DNA of 64,000 nucleotides, from NCBI GenBank assembly GCA_044238845.1, contig JBIICN010000012.1:1-64000 (forward strand), read 5' to 3'. This DNA is from UBA4416 sp044238845. Its GTDB lineage: Bacteria > Bacteroidota > Bacteroidia > B-17B0 > Aurantibacillaceae. A program made the position numbers and the translations under genes. Of the stretch, positions 36,305-46,693 are shown piece by piece (the first letter of the stretch is position 1; the number at the start of each line of letters is the position of its first letter). The notes under the pieces were generated by a model. That model had not been told where the DNA came from. It was given only the letters and a program-made list of their open reading frames with translations, and ran no database searches.

Positions 36305-39300
36305 ATGAAAAAAGCGACTATACTATTGCTAATAGTTTTTGGGTTATTCAATAAAAATTTTGCTCAGTGGACTACTTTAAATATTGGAACTACTCAAGAT
36401 TTATATTCTGTTGATTATTTTTCTTCAAACGATATTTGGATTGGCTCGTTCAATCAAATTATTAAAACCACAAATGGAGGGAGCAATTGGAATATTGTCA
36501 ATCCTATTAACGACCCAACCAATATTCAAATTTTACCTGCAAACATGAACGATTTAGCGCTAACAAGTGCTAATACAGCAATTGGAACGGGCTTATTTTT
36601 TATGGGGAATAATGAGTGCATTTTAACTACAAACAATGCTGGTGTTAATTGGACTATTGCAACAAATAATTCTACTGTTCCATTGTTAAGATATATCAAC
36701 ACAGTTGATGTGTTTTCTAATAGAGCTGTTGCGGCTGGTAATAGTGGCCGTTTAGCCATTAGTTCAAACTCTGGTGGTAGTTGGGCATTTGTAAATTCGG
36801 GCACAGTTAAAATGATTAATGATGTTAAGTTTATATCTATTGATACAGTTATTGCAGCAGGAGAAGGTGTTATTTTAAAATCAATAAACGGAGGGTCTAA
36901 TTGGACTGCTATTACTACTTATACAAATTCTTATAAATCGGTAAGTTGTAAAAACAATGTTGTATATCTTGGTTCTGAATATGATAACACTATATTAAAG
37001 TCAACAGATTATGGCGTAAGCTATACATCAATGCCTTTGCCTTTTATATCAAAAGGAATTATTAGTGCCATTAACAAAGATACATTATTGTGTGTGGCTA
37101 CTGACGGTTTGTATGTTTCAAAAACTGGCGGGCAGTATTGGGAAAAATATAGCTTAACAGGTTATAAACCTATTAAAATGATTGATTTTTTGACACCAAA
37201 TGTATTAATGGCGGTTGGCGATCAGGGCTATGTAATTAAAACTAACAATTTGCCATTAGCGCCCAGCTTACCAATATGCAGCTTTAGTGTTCATGGAAAT
37301 ACTAATTTGTGTTTAAACGATTCTATTACTTTAATAAATCATTGTGCGCCTTTACCAGGATATACCTATCAATGGAAACATAATAATGTAACATTTAGTA
37401 CTCAATATAATTCAGGTATTCGACTCAATACTGCTGGTACACATACAATTTCTTTGAGTGTTTCAAATGCCTTTGGAACAACAACTCAAACTACTCAAGT
37501 ATATGTAACAGGTCATGAGTTAAATCCATTTACAATGATTAGTTCAGTTGATACACTTTGTAGTTTTACTAATGTTGGCTTAGCTGTTACTAATTCTGAC
37601 CCTAATGTAAAGTATTTGTTTCGCAGAGGCTTTACAAATTTATTACCTTTTTCTTTTGGCAATGGAGGCTTGTTGCAATTTCAAACTCCTTACAGTACAT
37701 ATAGCTTAACTCCTTATAACATAAAGGCTACGTTAACTAATGTTTGTTATACTGATTCTATTGTGCAGTCGAGTAACGTTGTTGTATCAACATCTAATTT
37801 CACTTATATGTCAACCCCTTCGCAAGGATATTGCGCGTCAACTGGTATTACTAATGTTACACTTAATACCTTAAACCATACAACCAATACTTTATTTAAT
37901 AATTATTTTAATTATAGTTGTTGCAAAGGCACTGTCGTAAATGTTGGCAGTACTTATACCTTAAATGTTACTACTATTAATCCAGCAGGTGAATACGTGT
38001 ATGCTTGGATAGATTATAATAATGACGGTTTGTATACTAATGCTACCGAGTTAGTGTTTTCAGGATTTGCAAATTCAACAGCCACTGGAACCATCACTAT
38101 TCCGAATACTTTATTAATGAATCAAAAATTCAGATTCCGTGTAGCCTCTGACGATCAAGCCAATTTGCCAAATGGTAATTACAGTTTTGGTTGTGGGCAA
38201 ATAGAAGACTATTATATTATTATAAAACCTGGCGCTTTTATTCCTACTGCTAGTTTTAATAAGTCAGCTACTACTTTGGATGGATGTGTGTCAAATGTAA
38301 GTTTTACAAACACTGCCTATAACGCAGAAACTATTTTATGGAATTTTGGAGACGGCACCTCTTCAACTTTAGCAGTCACTACACATACGTTTAATCCGTT
38401 TGTTGGTAGCTACACTGTATCATTAATTGCTTGTAATGTATATGGTTGTGATACTACCCAACAAGTGATAACCCTTACCATTGCTCCAACACCTTCAGTA
38501 GCTGCTTGTACACCAGTTAATACAAATAATTGTTTTGGTAATCCAAGACCAATTATCACTAAATTTCAAAAAATTGATTTACAAGGAATTGAAAATTTAA
38601 TTTATAATGACAACACTTGTAGCAAACAATTTTATTTAGAAAAAGACTCAGCTTATTATTTTGTGATTGGTTGCTCAAATAATGGCTACTTAACCGTTTA
38701 TGCCGATTTAAACAATGATGGCGTATTTACTCCTCAAGTAGAATCAATTACAGCAGCAGTTGGTTATTTAGGAGTATCTCCGGGCACATCTGGGCTAATA
38801 ACACTTAAAGTACCCAATTTTGGCATCGACAGTATTCCAGTAAGGATAAGAGCCATGGTAAATACAACCATTCCATTTGATAACTGTAATTTAACCTGTG
38901 GAGATTACAAAGATTTTACATTGTACACGTCTCCTCATAAACTACAAACAGTTTTTTCGACAGCAACAAATACTGTTTGTGGTGCCGACTCAGTTAATGT
39001 CTATTTTCAAAATCAATCAAAAGGAGCTTCTACTTATTTATGGCATTTTGGCGATGGTAAAACATCAACCTTAAAAGAACCCACTCATACTTATACCAAT
39101 ACTGGTGTTTACAATGTAAAACTTGTTATTTATAACGGAACCAAAAAAGATAGTTTAATCAAAACAAATTACATCACGGTTAATTTAGGCTTCCCAACGC
39201 CAACACTTACTATAAATGGAACCGTGTTAAGCACAACGTCAACGGCATCATCTTACCAATGGTATAAAAATGGAAGTTTATTATCAGGAGCCACATCGCC

Positions 39301-41386
39301 AAGTTTAACGTTAACCCAAGATGGAGACTATATTCTTAATTTAATTAATACAAATGGCTGTAACTCTGCTTCTGCAAATTATGCCTATTACCCAACTCAT
39401 ATTAATTTTACACTTGATCCCGATACGGTTTGTACTGGGGAATATACAGTGTTAATTAGGTCGGGAGCTAATGGCACAAATTTTAATATAACTTGGGGTG
39501 ATGGAACTGGATTGTATAATTGGAATGGATTGGCTGGCCCTATGCACACGTATAGCGTGGCAGGTACATATACAGTAAAACTAAAAGGTTGCGGCTCCTA
39601 TAATTGCGATAGTCTTTCTAAAACAATTGTTGTTAAACCCGGTCAAGATACTGCTGTTATTGTTTTAAATGCAGGCGTGTTTTCTACCACTACCACAGCC
39701 AATTCTTATCAATGGTATGAAAGTAATTTCCCAATTGTGGGAGCTACCGCAGCGACTTATACGCCTACTCAAGACGGGTATTATAATGTGAAATTAGAAA
39801 ACACAAGTGGTTGTTCCAGTTTATCTGGTTACAATGTGTATTTTCCTATTCACCCAATATTTGTTGCTGATACTACAGGTTATTGTGGCGTTTTAATCGC
39901 TGATGTTCAATTTAGTAATACCTCGTCAAATGCTTTAAATTATTTGTGGGATTTTGGAGATGGCACCAGTTCAGCCATTCAAAGCCCTTCTCATAATTAT
40001 AACGTACCTGGTACATATACTGTAAAATTAAAAGCATGTTCGGCAACAACATGTGATAGTTTAATAAAAACAAATTATATAACCGTTAGTGCGTTACCCT
40101 TTAATCCAGTTGTTACTCCATCTGTTATTCCTGCGTTTTGTGATGGTACTGCTATTAATTTTACATTAAGCTGCACTTCTGGCGCTGGTTATTTACATCA
40201 ATGGCAAGGCTCTGGGCAAAATATTGTAGGCGAAACAACCTCTAATTATGTAGTTTCTTATGATGATACTTATGGAGCTATAGTTACCAATAGTTTGGGT
40301 TGTGTAGCAAAAACAAATACAGTAAGTATCATTGCAGATTATGAATGTGTATGGCCAGGTGATGCCGATTTCTCTTACTATGTAGATAATTACGATTTAT
40401 TACCTATTGGATTATATTACAATCAAACAGGAGCTGCTCGTACATTTACTAGTAATGCTTGGCAAGCAAATGCTGCTACAAATTGGGGGGGGACCACACA
40501 AGGATTTTTGGATGGCGATTTGAAGCACGTAGATTCTAACGGTGACGGTATAATTAGTAGTGATGATACTTTGGCTATAAACCAAAACTTTACTTTTACA
40601 CATAATAAAAATAACAGTAATTATAATCATGCTACGACCCAAAGTATTTATAATATAAGTTTATCGTCGAGTAATTCAAATTATGTTGCCGGAGATTGGG
40701 TTGATATTGATGTAAATGTTGGAGATGCTAGTTTACCAGTTGTAAATTTTTACGGAATGGCATTTTCTGTTTGGTATGATGCTTCTTTAGCAGAACCAGG
40801 TACAATGAAAATTACCTATCCAACAGGTTGGGTTAATACTGGTGGTGCAAATACAATAAGCCTTACTAAAACTGATGAACCATCTTACAGGGTGTATGGT
40901 GCGCTTTCAAAAACCAATCAATTAAATGCCAAAGGTTATGGCGTAATAGCTAAATTACATTTTCAAGTTAATACACAATTAACACAACCAACAACCATGG
41001 ATTTTTCTGTAGATGACGCCTCTATGATTGACTCGAGTGGAACCTATCAAATACTTAATTATGGACCTGATTTATCAATTGGTGTTGATGCTTTAACAAT
41101 TAATGTATTAGAATTAAATAATGAAAGTCATGTTGCCATATATCCAAACCCTTATTACGACAAAACTCAAATTAGTTACCATGTGCAAAATAAGTGCAAT
41201 GTGCAAATTGACGTTTTAAATGCTTTCGGCCAAAAATTAAAAACTTTACATACTGGCGTTCAGCAACCTGGTAATTATAAGCTTGATTTTATTGGTAAAG
41301 AAAACGGCTTGGATGCTGGCGTGTATTTTATAAAATTAAATATGGGCGACACGGTAATTACTAAAAAGATTATTGAATTAAAATAG
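36305..41386 (+). CDS. Giant modular T9SS-secreted protein (YCF48, GEVED, PKD, dockerin-like, cohesin-like)
   Basis: The 1693-residue product is organised as follows. Signal peptide 1-21; YCF48/BNR-like propeller repeats ~22-315 (TTNGGSNW, SINGGSNW); Ig/PKD-like region; GEVED domain ~560-640 (AWIDYNNDGLY, QIEDYYI); PKD ~660-725; second GEVED-like unit ~785-878; PKD ~895-958, ~1045-1112 and ~1198-1262 (WxFGDGTSS...GTYTVKL), alternating with Ig-like YQWY modules. A dockerin type-I-like Ca-binding segment spans ~1348-1425 (DSNGDGIISSDDTLA), a cohesin-like domain ~1455-1580, and a T9SS type A sorting domain ~1608-1693 (IYPNPYYDKTQI, LDAGVYFIKL). It is expected to be exported through T9SS and anchored on the surface as an adhesin or matrix protein. 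No enzymatic domain is seen. Confidence 0.9.
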   Translation: MKKATILLLIVFGLFNKNFAQWTTLNIGTTQDLYSVDYFSSNDIWIGSFNQIIKTTNGGSNWNIVNPINDPTNIQILPANMNDLALTSANTAIGTGLFFMGNNECILTTNNAGVNWTIATNNSTVPLLRYINTVDVFSNRAVAAGNSGRLAISSNSGGSWAFVNSGTVKMINDVKFISIDTVIAAGEGVILKSINGGSNWTAITTYTNSYKSVSCKNNVVYLGSEYDNTILKSTDYGVSYTSMPLPFISKGIISAINKDTLLCVATDGLYVSKTGGQYWEKYSLTGYKPIKMIDFLTPNVLMAVGDQGYVIKTNNLPLAPSLPICSFSVHGNTNLCLNDSITLINHCAPLPGYTYQWKHNNVTFSTQYNSGIRLNTAGTHTISLSVSNAFGTTTQTTQVYVTGHELNPFTMISSVDTLCSFTNVGLAVTNSDPNVKYLFRRGFTNLLPFSFGNGGLLQFQTPYSTYSLTPYNIKATLTNVCYTDSIVQSSNVVVSTSNFTYMSTPSQGYCASTGITNVTLNTLNHTTNTLFNNYFNYSCCKGTVVNVGSTYTLNVTTINPAGEYVYAWIDYNNDGLYTNATELVFSGFANSTATGTITIPNTLLMNQKFRFRVASDDQANLPNGNYSFGCGQIEDYYIIIKPGAFIPTASFNKSATTLDGCVSNVSFTNTAYNAETILWNFGDGTSSTLAVTTHTFNPFVGSYTVSLIACNVYGCDTTQQVITLTIAPTPSVAACTPVNTNNCFGNPRPIITKFQKIDLQGIENLIYNDNTCSKQFYLEKDSAYYFVIGCSNNGYLTVYADLNNDGVFTPQVESITAAVGYLGVSPGTSGLITLKVPNFGIDSIPVRIRAMVNTTIPFDNCNLTCGDYKDFTLYTSPHKLQTVFSTATNTVCGADSVNVYFQNQSKGASTYLWHFGDGKTSTLKEPTHTYTNTGVYNVKLVIYNGTKKDSLIKTNYITVNLGFPTPTLTINGTVLSTTSTASSYQWYKNGSLLSGATSPSLTLTQDGDYILNLINTNGCNSASANYAYYPTHINFTLDPDTVCTGEYTVLIRSGANGTNFNITWGDGTGLYNWNGLAGPMHTYSVAGTYTVKLKGCGSYNCDSLSKTIVVKPGQDTAVIVLNAGVFSTTTTANSYQWYESNFPIVGATAATYTPTQDGYYNVKLENTSGCSSLSGYNVYFPIHPIFVADTTGYCGVLIADVQFSNTSSNALNYLWDFGDGTSSAIQSPSHNYNVPGTYTVKLKACSATTCDSLIKTNYITVSALPFNPVVTPSVIPAFCDGTAINFTLSCTSGAGYLHQWQGSGQNIVGETTSNYVVSYDDTYGAIVTNSLGCVAKTNTVSIIADYECVWPGDADFSYYVDNYDLLPIGLYYNQTGAARTFTSNAWQANAATNWGGTTQGFLDGDLKHVDSNGDGIISSDDTLAINQNFTFTHNKNNSNYNHATTQSIYNISLSSSNSNYVAGDWVDIDVNVGDASLPVVNFYGMAFSVWYDASLAEPGTMKITYPTGWVNTGGANTISLTKTDEPSYRVYGALSKTNQLNAKGYGVIAKLHFQVNTQLTQPTTMDFSVDDASMIDSSGTYQILNYGPDLSIGVDALTINVLELNNESHVAIYPNPYYDKTQISYHVQNKCNVQIDVLNAFGQKLKTLHTGVQQPGNYKLDFIGKENGLDAGVYFIKLNMGDTVITKKIIELK

Positions 41387-41809
41387 TTAACTATTATTTA
41401 ATAGCAATGTGTATAACGAAATGCAGGGACAGGTAAAACGGATTAAGTTGATTAAAAAATATAAAACACTTACATATGTAATATTTGTAATGATTATTAC
41501 TATTATTGGGTTAGATGTAAAAATAGCAACATCTTTATAACAAGTGCTTGTAAAAATCTTTAGTAATCAGAATTATAAGTTAAATCAGTGTTTCTGCTTT
41601 ATTCGCACTAAAAAGCGAATAAAGCCAGAATAAGTGATCATTTCTCAACTTTATCAATTCATCGATTCATCGTGTTAAAAAGTTAATTTGTCTGAAAATG
41701 CTATTTAACTGTCAAATTGTTTTGTTTTATTCAAAAATTTAATTATATCTTTATATAGAATTAACAAAAACGTTTACTCAACAAAACATACATTTTAATC
41801 AATATAACC
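41387..41809. other. Intergenic region with strong hairpin and recQ promoter
   Basis: No gene is seen in 423 nt. An 11-bp perfect stem (GCTTTATTCGC 41596-41606 / GCGAATAAAGC 41615-41625, extendable with one bulge) lacks a T-tract. TATCTTTA (41746-41753), a 7/8 match to TAnnTTTG with a TTTG ~21 nt upstream, is a plausible recQ promoter giving a ~55-nt leader. Confidence 0.5.
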
Positions 41810-44017
41810 ATGGTTGCAGAAGTTGAAACCCATAATTTAGTTGACCCCTTAAAGGCCTTTTTTGGCTTTAGTGGCTTTAAAGGAAACCAAGAAGCTATTA
41901 TCAATAATATCCTTAATAAACAGGATACATTTGTTATTATGCCAACTGGTGGAGGTAAGTCGCTTTGCTACCAATTGCCCGCTATTATGAGCGAGGGAAC
42001 AGCGATTATCGTTTCTCCTTTAATTGCTTTGATGAAAAACCAGGTAGATGCTATTCGTGGTTTTAGTAACGAAACTGGGATTGCTCACTTTTTAAACTCC
42101 TCTTTAAATAAATCGGAGATTGCAACCGTAAAAAAAGATGTCCTTTCTGGAAAAACTAAACTATTATATGTAGCTCCTGAGACTTTAAATAAGGAAGATA
42201 ACGTGGAGTTTTTCTCTGAATTTAAAATTTCCTTTTTTGCAATTGATGAAGCGCATTGTATTTCAGAATGGGGGCATGATTTCCGCCCAGAATACCGTCG
42301 TTTACGCCCTATTATTGATAAATTAGGTTCGGTGCCGGTAATGGCCTTAACTGCTACCGCTACTCCTAAAGTACAACACGATATTCAAAAAAACTTAGGG
42401 ATGTTAGAGGCGAATTTGTTTAAATCGTCGTTTAACCGCGAAAACTTATATTATGAGGTTCGTGCTAAGCAAAATGTCATCAAAGAAATTATTAAGTACG
42501 CTAAGCAAAATTCTGGTAAATCAGGTATTATTTATTGCTTAAGTCGTAAAAAAGTGGAAGAAGTTGCTCAGGCTCTGATAGTTAACGGGATAAAGGCGGC
42601 TCCTTATCACGCTGGATTAGATGCCAAAGAACGTGCTAAAACACAAGATGGTTTCTTAATGGAAGACATTGATGTAATTGTAGCAACAATTGCTTTTGGT
42701 ATGGGTATCGATAAACCAGATGTTCGTTATGTGATTCATCACGATATTCCAAAATCATTAGAAGGCTATTACCAAGAAACTGGTCGCGCTGGCCGAGACG
42801 GTGGCGAAGGTAATTGCTTAACGTTTTATAGCTATGATGATATCATGAAGTTGGAAAAATTCATGAAGGATAAGCCAGTAAACGAACAAGAAATTGGAAA
42901 ACAAATGTTGTCGGAAACGGCATCTTTTGCCGAGACTTCTTCTTGTCGCCGTAAATTTATCTTACATTATTTTGGAGAAGAATTCAATGATGCAAAATGT
43001 AATGAGATGTGCGACAACTGTCGTCATCCAAAACAAAAATTTGAAGCTCAAGACGATTTAACACTTGCTATTAAAGCGGTTAAAGAAAGCAAAGAAAAAC
43101 ATAAAGTTAAAGACATCATTAATTTATTAATGGGTAATTTAACGGCTACAGGTAAATCATACAAACACAACGAGTTAAAAACTTGGGGCGAAGGTGTAGA
43201 GGCCGATAAAGACGATAAGTTTTGGAACGCTGTCATGCGTCAAGCTATTGTTAATGGATTCTTTGCCAAAGACATTGAAAATTATGGTTTAGTAAAAATC
43301 ACTGATAAAGGAAAAGATTTCTTAAAAAATCCATTCAGTATTAAATTTACAAGAGATAATGATTTTAGCAATGCCGAAAGCGATAACGATGATGATATTG
43401 TTGGAGGAAAAGGCTCCAACAGCACAGATGAGGTATTGTATGCGATGCTAAAAGATTTGACTAAAAAAATTGCAAAGCAAAATAATTTACCTCCTTACAT
43501 TATTTTCCAAGAACCTTCTTTGGAAGAAATGTCAATCAACTATCCAATTACGATGGAAGAAATGGCAAAAATTACAGGAGTTGGCGCTGGAAAAGCAGCT
43601 AAATACGGTAAGCCATTTTTAGAAGTGATTAAAAAACATGTTGAGGAAAACGACATTGAACGTCCTAGCGACATGATTATTAAATCGGTCGTCAATAAAT
43701 CTGGATTAAAAGTATTTATTATTCAAAACATTGACAGAAAAGTTAGCCTAGAAGATATGGCTAAAAACAAAAACCTGAAAATGAATGATTTATTAACAGA
43801 AATTGAAACGATTGTTGCTTCAGGTACTAAAGTAAATATCAATTATTATATTGATCAAGTGATTGATGAAGATAAAAAAGATGAGATTTATGAATGTTTA
43901 CGCGAAGCCGAAACAGATGACATTAATGCTATTTTAAAGGAATTAGGAGAGGATGAATATAGTGAAGAGGAAGTAAGGTTAATGCGCATCAAATTTATTA
44001 GCGAATTTGGAAATTAA
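41810..44017 (+). CDS. recQ: ATP-dependent DNA helicase RecQ
   Basis: The 735-residue 3'-5' helicase has Walker A MPTGGGKSLCYQLP, DEAHCISEWGHDFRPEYRRL (motif II plus the RecQ-specific aromatic loop), motif VI QETGRAGRDG and the RecQ zinc cluster (CRRKFILHYF...CNEMCDNC). RQC follows, and an HRDC-like domain is near 560-640 (LEEMSINYPITMEEMAKITGVGAGKAAKYG). The C-terminal ~90 residues form an extra helical region common in Bacteroidota RecQ. It acts in recombination and fork repair, and ends at a strong terminator. Confidence 0.97.
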   Translation: MVAEVETHNLVDPLKAFFGFSGFKGNQEAIINNILNKQDTFVIMPTGGGKSLCYQLPAIMSEGTAIIVSPLIALMKNQVDAIRGFSNETGIAHFLNSSLNKSEIATVKKDVLSGKTKLLYVAPETLNKEDNVEFFSEFKISFFAIDEAHCISEWGHDFRPEYRRLRPIIDKLGSVPVMALTATATPKVQHDIQKNLGMLEANLFKSSFNRENLYYEVRAKQNVIKEIIKYAKQNSGKSGIIYCLSRKKVEEVAQALIVNGIKAAPYHAGLDAKERAKTQDGFLMEDIDVIVATIAFGMGIDKPDVRYVIHHDIPKSLEGYYQETGRAGRDGGEGNCLTFYSYDDIMKLEKFMKDKPVNEQEIGKQMLSETASFAETSSCRRKFILHYFGEEFNDAKCNEMCDNCRHPKQKFEAQDDLTLAIKAVKESKEKHKVKDIINLLMGNLTATGKSYKHNELKTWGEGVEADKDDKFWNAVMRQAIVNGFFAKDIENYGLVKITDKGKDFLKNPFSIKFTRDNDFSNAESDNDDDIVGGKGSNSTDEVLYAMLKDLTKKIAKQNNLPPYIIFQEPSLEEMSINYPITMEEMAKITGVGAGKAAKYGKPFLEVIKKHVEENDIERPSDMIIKSVVNKSGLKVFIIQNIDRKVSLEDMAKNKNLKMNDLLTEIETIVASGTKVNINYYIDQVIDEDKKDEIYECLREAETDDINAILKELGEDEYSEEEVRLMRIKFISEFGN

Positions 44018-44040
44018 GGTTTATCGTTTTTTGTTCTTAT

Positions 44041-44070
44041 AAAAGTCGCTCAAATTTGAGCGACTTTTTT
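44041..44070 (+). terminator. Rho-independent terminator of recQ
   Basis: A perfect 28-bp palindrome (AAAAGTCGCTCAAA / TTTGAGCGACTTTT) is followed by more T residues. The structure is effectively symmetrical. Confidence 0.92.
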
Positions 44071-44145
44071 GTTTTTAGCCTACCTTGGTTAATAAAACAT
44101 ATGTCCTATTTTACCAAATCATTGATTTTTAGTAAATTCGCATAT

Positions 44146-45579
44146 ATGACAACTATATCTAAAAAAAATCAGGCTGATAGTAAACAAAGTTTAGCTATCC
44201 TTTGCTCATCATTTAAAAATAAAACCGAATATAATTTAACTAAAGAACAAGTAGATTATATCGCCAATGATATTAAAACTAATGATAAAAAATTCATATG
44301 TATCAATACGTTGTCGCGTTTTGTTTGTGTGATATTAGTTGATGAAAAAAAATCTCACTATACTACTTTAGAAACTATACGTAAAAACGGCGCTACTTTA
44401 ACAGATAGTTTAAATGCCGAAAAACGAACTGCTGTTTCTATTGTAAACGAATTAGCTAATGCTGATTTTTCTTTAGCATTAGCAGAAGGTATAGCACTAG
44501 CAAATTATCAATTTATTAAACATAAGCCAAGCGCTAAAAAAACAGCAAACACTTTAAATACAATTAATGTAGTTGATGTTAAAGTTACAACTCAACATGT
44601 TTCTAATTTATCAATTGCAGTGGATGCTACTTTAAAAGCACGCGATTTAGTGAATGAACCAGTAAATACATTAAACGCTACTGATTTAGCAAACGCATTT
44701 AAAGCAATGGGAAAAACAGCTGGCTTTAAAGTAGAAGTTTTAAATAAAGCTAAAATCAAACAATTAAAAATGGGTGGTTTGTTGGCTGTTAACCAAGGAA
44801 GTGTAGATGAACCAACATTTTCTATTATGGAATACAAACCAAAAAATCCAAAAAATAAAAAACCTTATGTATTAGTTGGTAAAGGTGTAGTGTATGATAC
44901 TGGTGGCTTAAGTTTAAAACCTACACCAAATAGTATGGATTTAATGAAATGTGATATGGCTGGCGCAGCTGCAGTTGGTTGTACGATGTATGCTATTGCT
45001 AAAGCAAAATTAAATGTTCACGTTATTGCATTAGTTCCTGCTACCGATAATCGCCCTGGATTTAATGCTTTTGCGCCTGGAGATATTATTACCATGATGG
45101 ATGGAAGTACGGTTGAAATGTTAAACTCTGATGCCGAAGGACGAATGATTTTAGCAGATGCGCTTCACTACGCAAAACGTTATAAACCAGAAATGGCCAT
45201 TGAATTATCAACATTAACTGGCGCAGCAGCAGCTGCTATTGGCCAGTATGGTATTGTGAGTATGGGAACGGCAACCGACGAACAAAAAACAAATTTAACA
45301 GTTAGTGGATTGCGTATGCATGAACGTTTAGCTGAATTTCCATTTTGGGAGGAATATGATGAGTTAATTAAATCTGATATAGCTGATCAAAAGAATTTGG
45401 GTGGACCATACGGCGGAGCCATTACAGCAGGTAAGTTTTTAGTGAAGTATACCGATTATCCTTATATGCATTTTGATATTGCTGGCCCAGCTTTTGTAGC
45501 TGCTAAGGATAGCTATAGAGGTAAAGGTGGAACAGGCTATGGTGTGAGATTATTATTTGATTTCTTTTCTAATTTATAA
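44146..45579 (+). CDS. Leucyl aminopeptidase family (M17) metallopeptidase
   Basis: From the ATG at 44146 the product has ~477 residues. The M17 catalytic block is present: VGKGVVYDTGGLSLKPT (metal-binding K and D), MKCDMAGAAAV, and the signature NSDAEGRMILADAL. An upstream TTG frame from 44056 begins inside the recQ terminator and is rejected. TAAATTCG (7/8 to TAnnTTTG) lies 5 nt before the ATG, so the transcript may be leaderless. It removes N-terminal residues from peptides in the cytoplasm. Confidence 0.93.
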   Translation: MTTISKKNQADSKQSLAILCSSFKNKTEYNLTKEQVDYIANDIKTNDKKFICINTLSRFVCVILVDEKKSHYTTLETIRKNGATLTDSLNAEKRTAVSIVNELANADFSLALAEGIALANYQFIKHKPSAKKTANTLNTINVVDVKVTTQHVSNLSIAVDATLKARDLVNEPVNTLNATDLANAFKAMGKTAGFKVEVLNKAKIKQLKMGGLLAVNQGSVDEPTFSIMEYKPKNPKNKKPYVLVGKGVVYDTGGLSLKPTPNSMDLMKCDMAGAAAVGCTMYAIAKAKLNVHVIALVPATDNRPGFNAFAPGDIITMMDGSTVEMLNSDAEGRMILADALHYAKRYKPEMAIELSTLTGAAAAAIGQYGIVSMGTATDEQKTNLTVSGLRMHERLAEFPFWEEYDELIKSDIADQKNLGGPYGGAITAGKFLVKYTDYPYMHFDIAGPAFVAAKDSYRGKGGTGYGVRLLFDFFSNL

Positions 45580-45580
45580 T

Positions 45581-46684
45581 TTGAGGTATTTCCTACATAT
45601 TATTTTATTGTGTTCGTTGTTTGGCTTTGCGCAAAACAATCCGAGCGAATCATTAATTGTAGTTCATTACGATGAAGGTAATAAGGTAAATCTCGGACAA
45701 TTAATTTATCGTTACAATTTTATAAATAACGTATATGCTGGTCGTGAACAAATAATGGCAGTTGCTGGAAAAAAAAATAGTAAAGATTATATACGCTGTG
45801 ATGTAGGTCAAAACACTTTGTATAAAGATCGTTATTTAATTTCTGGTATTGGAAATGTGATTGACTTAAAAGAAAAGAAAGTATTATATGACGGTTCAGC
45901 AAAATTAGTTCGTTGTTCAAATGATAGCATTATCTTTTTTACCAATGATATTTTCAAAGGTAAATTTTATTCCTACTTTGACTTAAGAACCAATACGTAT
46001 TCAGAAATTAAGTCACTTACATTTAAAGCAATCGTTGGACAGGATGTTGAATTTGACAGAACAACATCTCCATATAAGTTATTGTATTATCCTCAAAATA
46101 AACCTAAAGTTGTTTTAATGGAAGATGCTGGGCACGGTGGAGTGAGTTCTAAAGCTCCAAAAGCTGAGATTCCTGTGTACTGGTTAGATCAAAATACTTT
46201 TATATTTCCAAACATTAAAGTCACTGATTTAGAAGGAAGCATTGTGAAGTACAATTTAGAAACTAATACTTCTAAAGTAATTGGCACATTTAATTCTACA
46301 GCTAATGTGCCTGCTTCTTATCAATTGACGAATAGTGTTGATTGTTATATTGAGTTTTATTTTAAAAATAAATTGTACTGCATTAACCCAGCTAAAGAAA
46401 CCATGTTGTTATCCAATTATAAAGAAATTGATAAAAATTTTTCGGTTGAGGTTGAACCTAAATCAACGGGGCGAACAATATATTATAAAGGCAAAGAAAT
46501 TGGGAAAAATCATTTCGAAATAAAAAACTTCAAAACATCATCTAATTACGCCGCATTAGTAAAAGAGGTAGTAATGGGAGATGAATCTTATCAACAAGGA
46601 ATGTCTGTTTATAATGTTTCTAAATCCAAATGGGAATCTATAGATGGAGAAGATGTTGTATCAATGGTAGGTTGGATAAAATAA
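45581..46684 (+). CDS. Exported protein of unknown function
   Basis: Starting at TTG 45581, directly after the M17 stop, the product has ~367 residues. The signal peptide is RYFLHIILLCSLFGFAQ. The remainder is mostly beta strands, possibly a propeller (IGNVIDLKEKKVLYDGSAKLVRCSNDS, LEGSIVKYNLETNTSKVIGTF). No catalytic motif was recognised. A longer TTG at 45557 overlaps the M17 gene. It lies between M17 and pdxA with 9 nt to the latter, so one operon is likely. Confidence 0.7.
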   Translation: MRYFLHIILLCSLFGFAQNNPSESLIVVHYDEGNKVNLGQLIYRYNFINNVYAGREQIMAVAGKKNSKDYIRCDVGQNTLYKDRYLISGIGNVIDLKEKKVLYDGSAKLVRCSNDSIIFFTNDIFKGKFYSYFDLRTNTYSEIKSLTFKAIVGQDVEFDRTTSPYKLLYYPQNKPKVVLMEDAGHGGVSSKAPKAEIPVYWLDQNTFIFPNIKVTDLEGSIVKYNLETNTSKVIGTFNSTANVPASYQLTNSVDCYIEFYFKNKLYCINPAKETMLLSNYKEIDKNFSVEVEPKSTGRTIYYKGKEIGKNHFEIKNFKTSSNYAALVKEVVMGDESYQQGMSVYNVSKSKWESIDGEDVVSMVGWIK

Positions 46685-46693
46685 TAAATAATT

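Noticed and set aside
44056..44145. N-terminal extension of the M17 aminopeptidase
   Set aside because: The TTG start lies inside the recQ terminator hairpin, and the added residues do not match the family.
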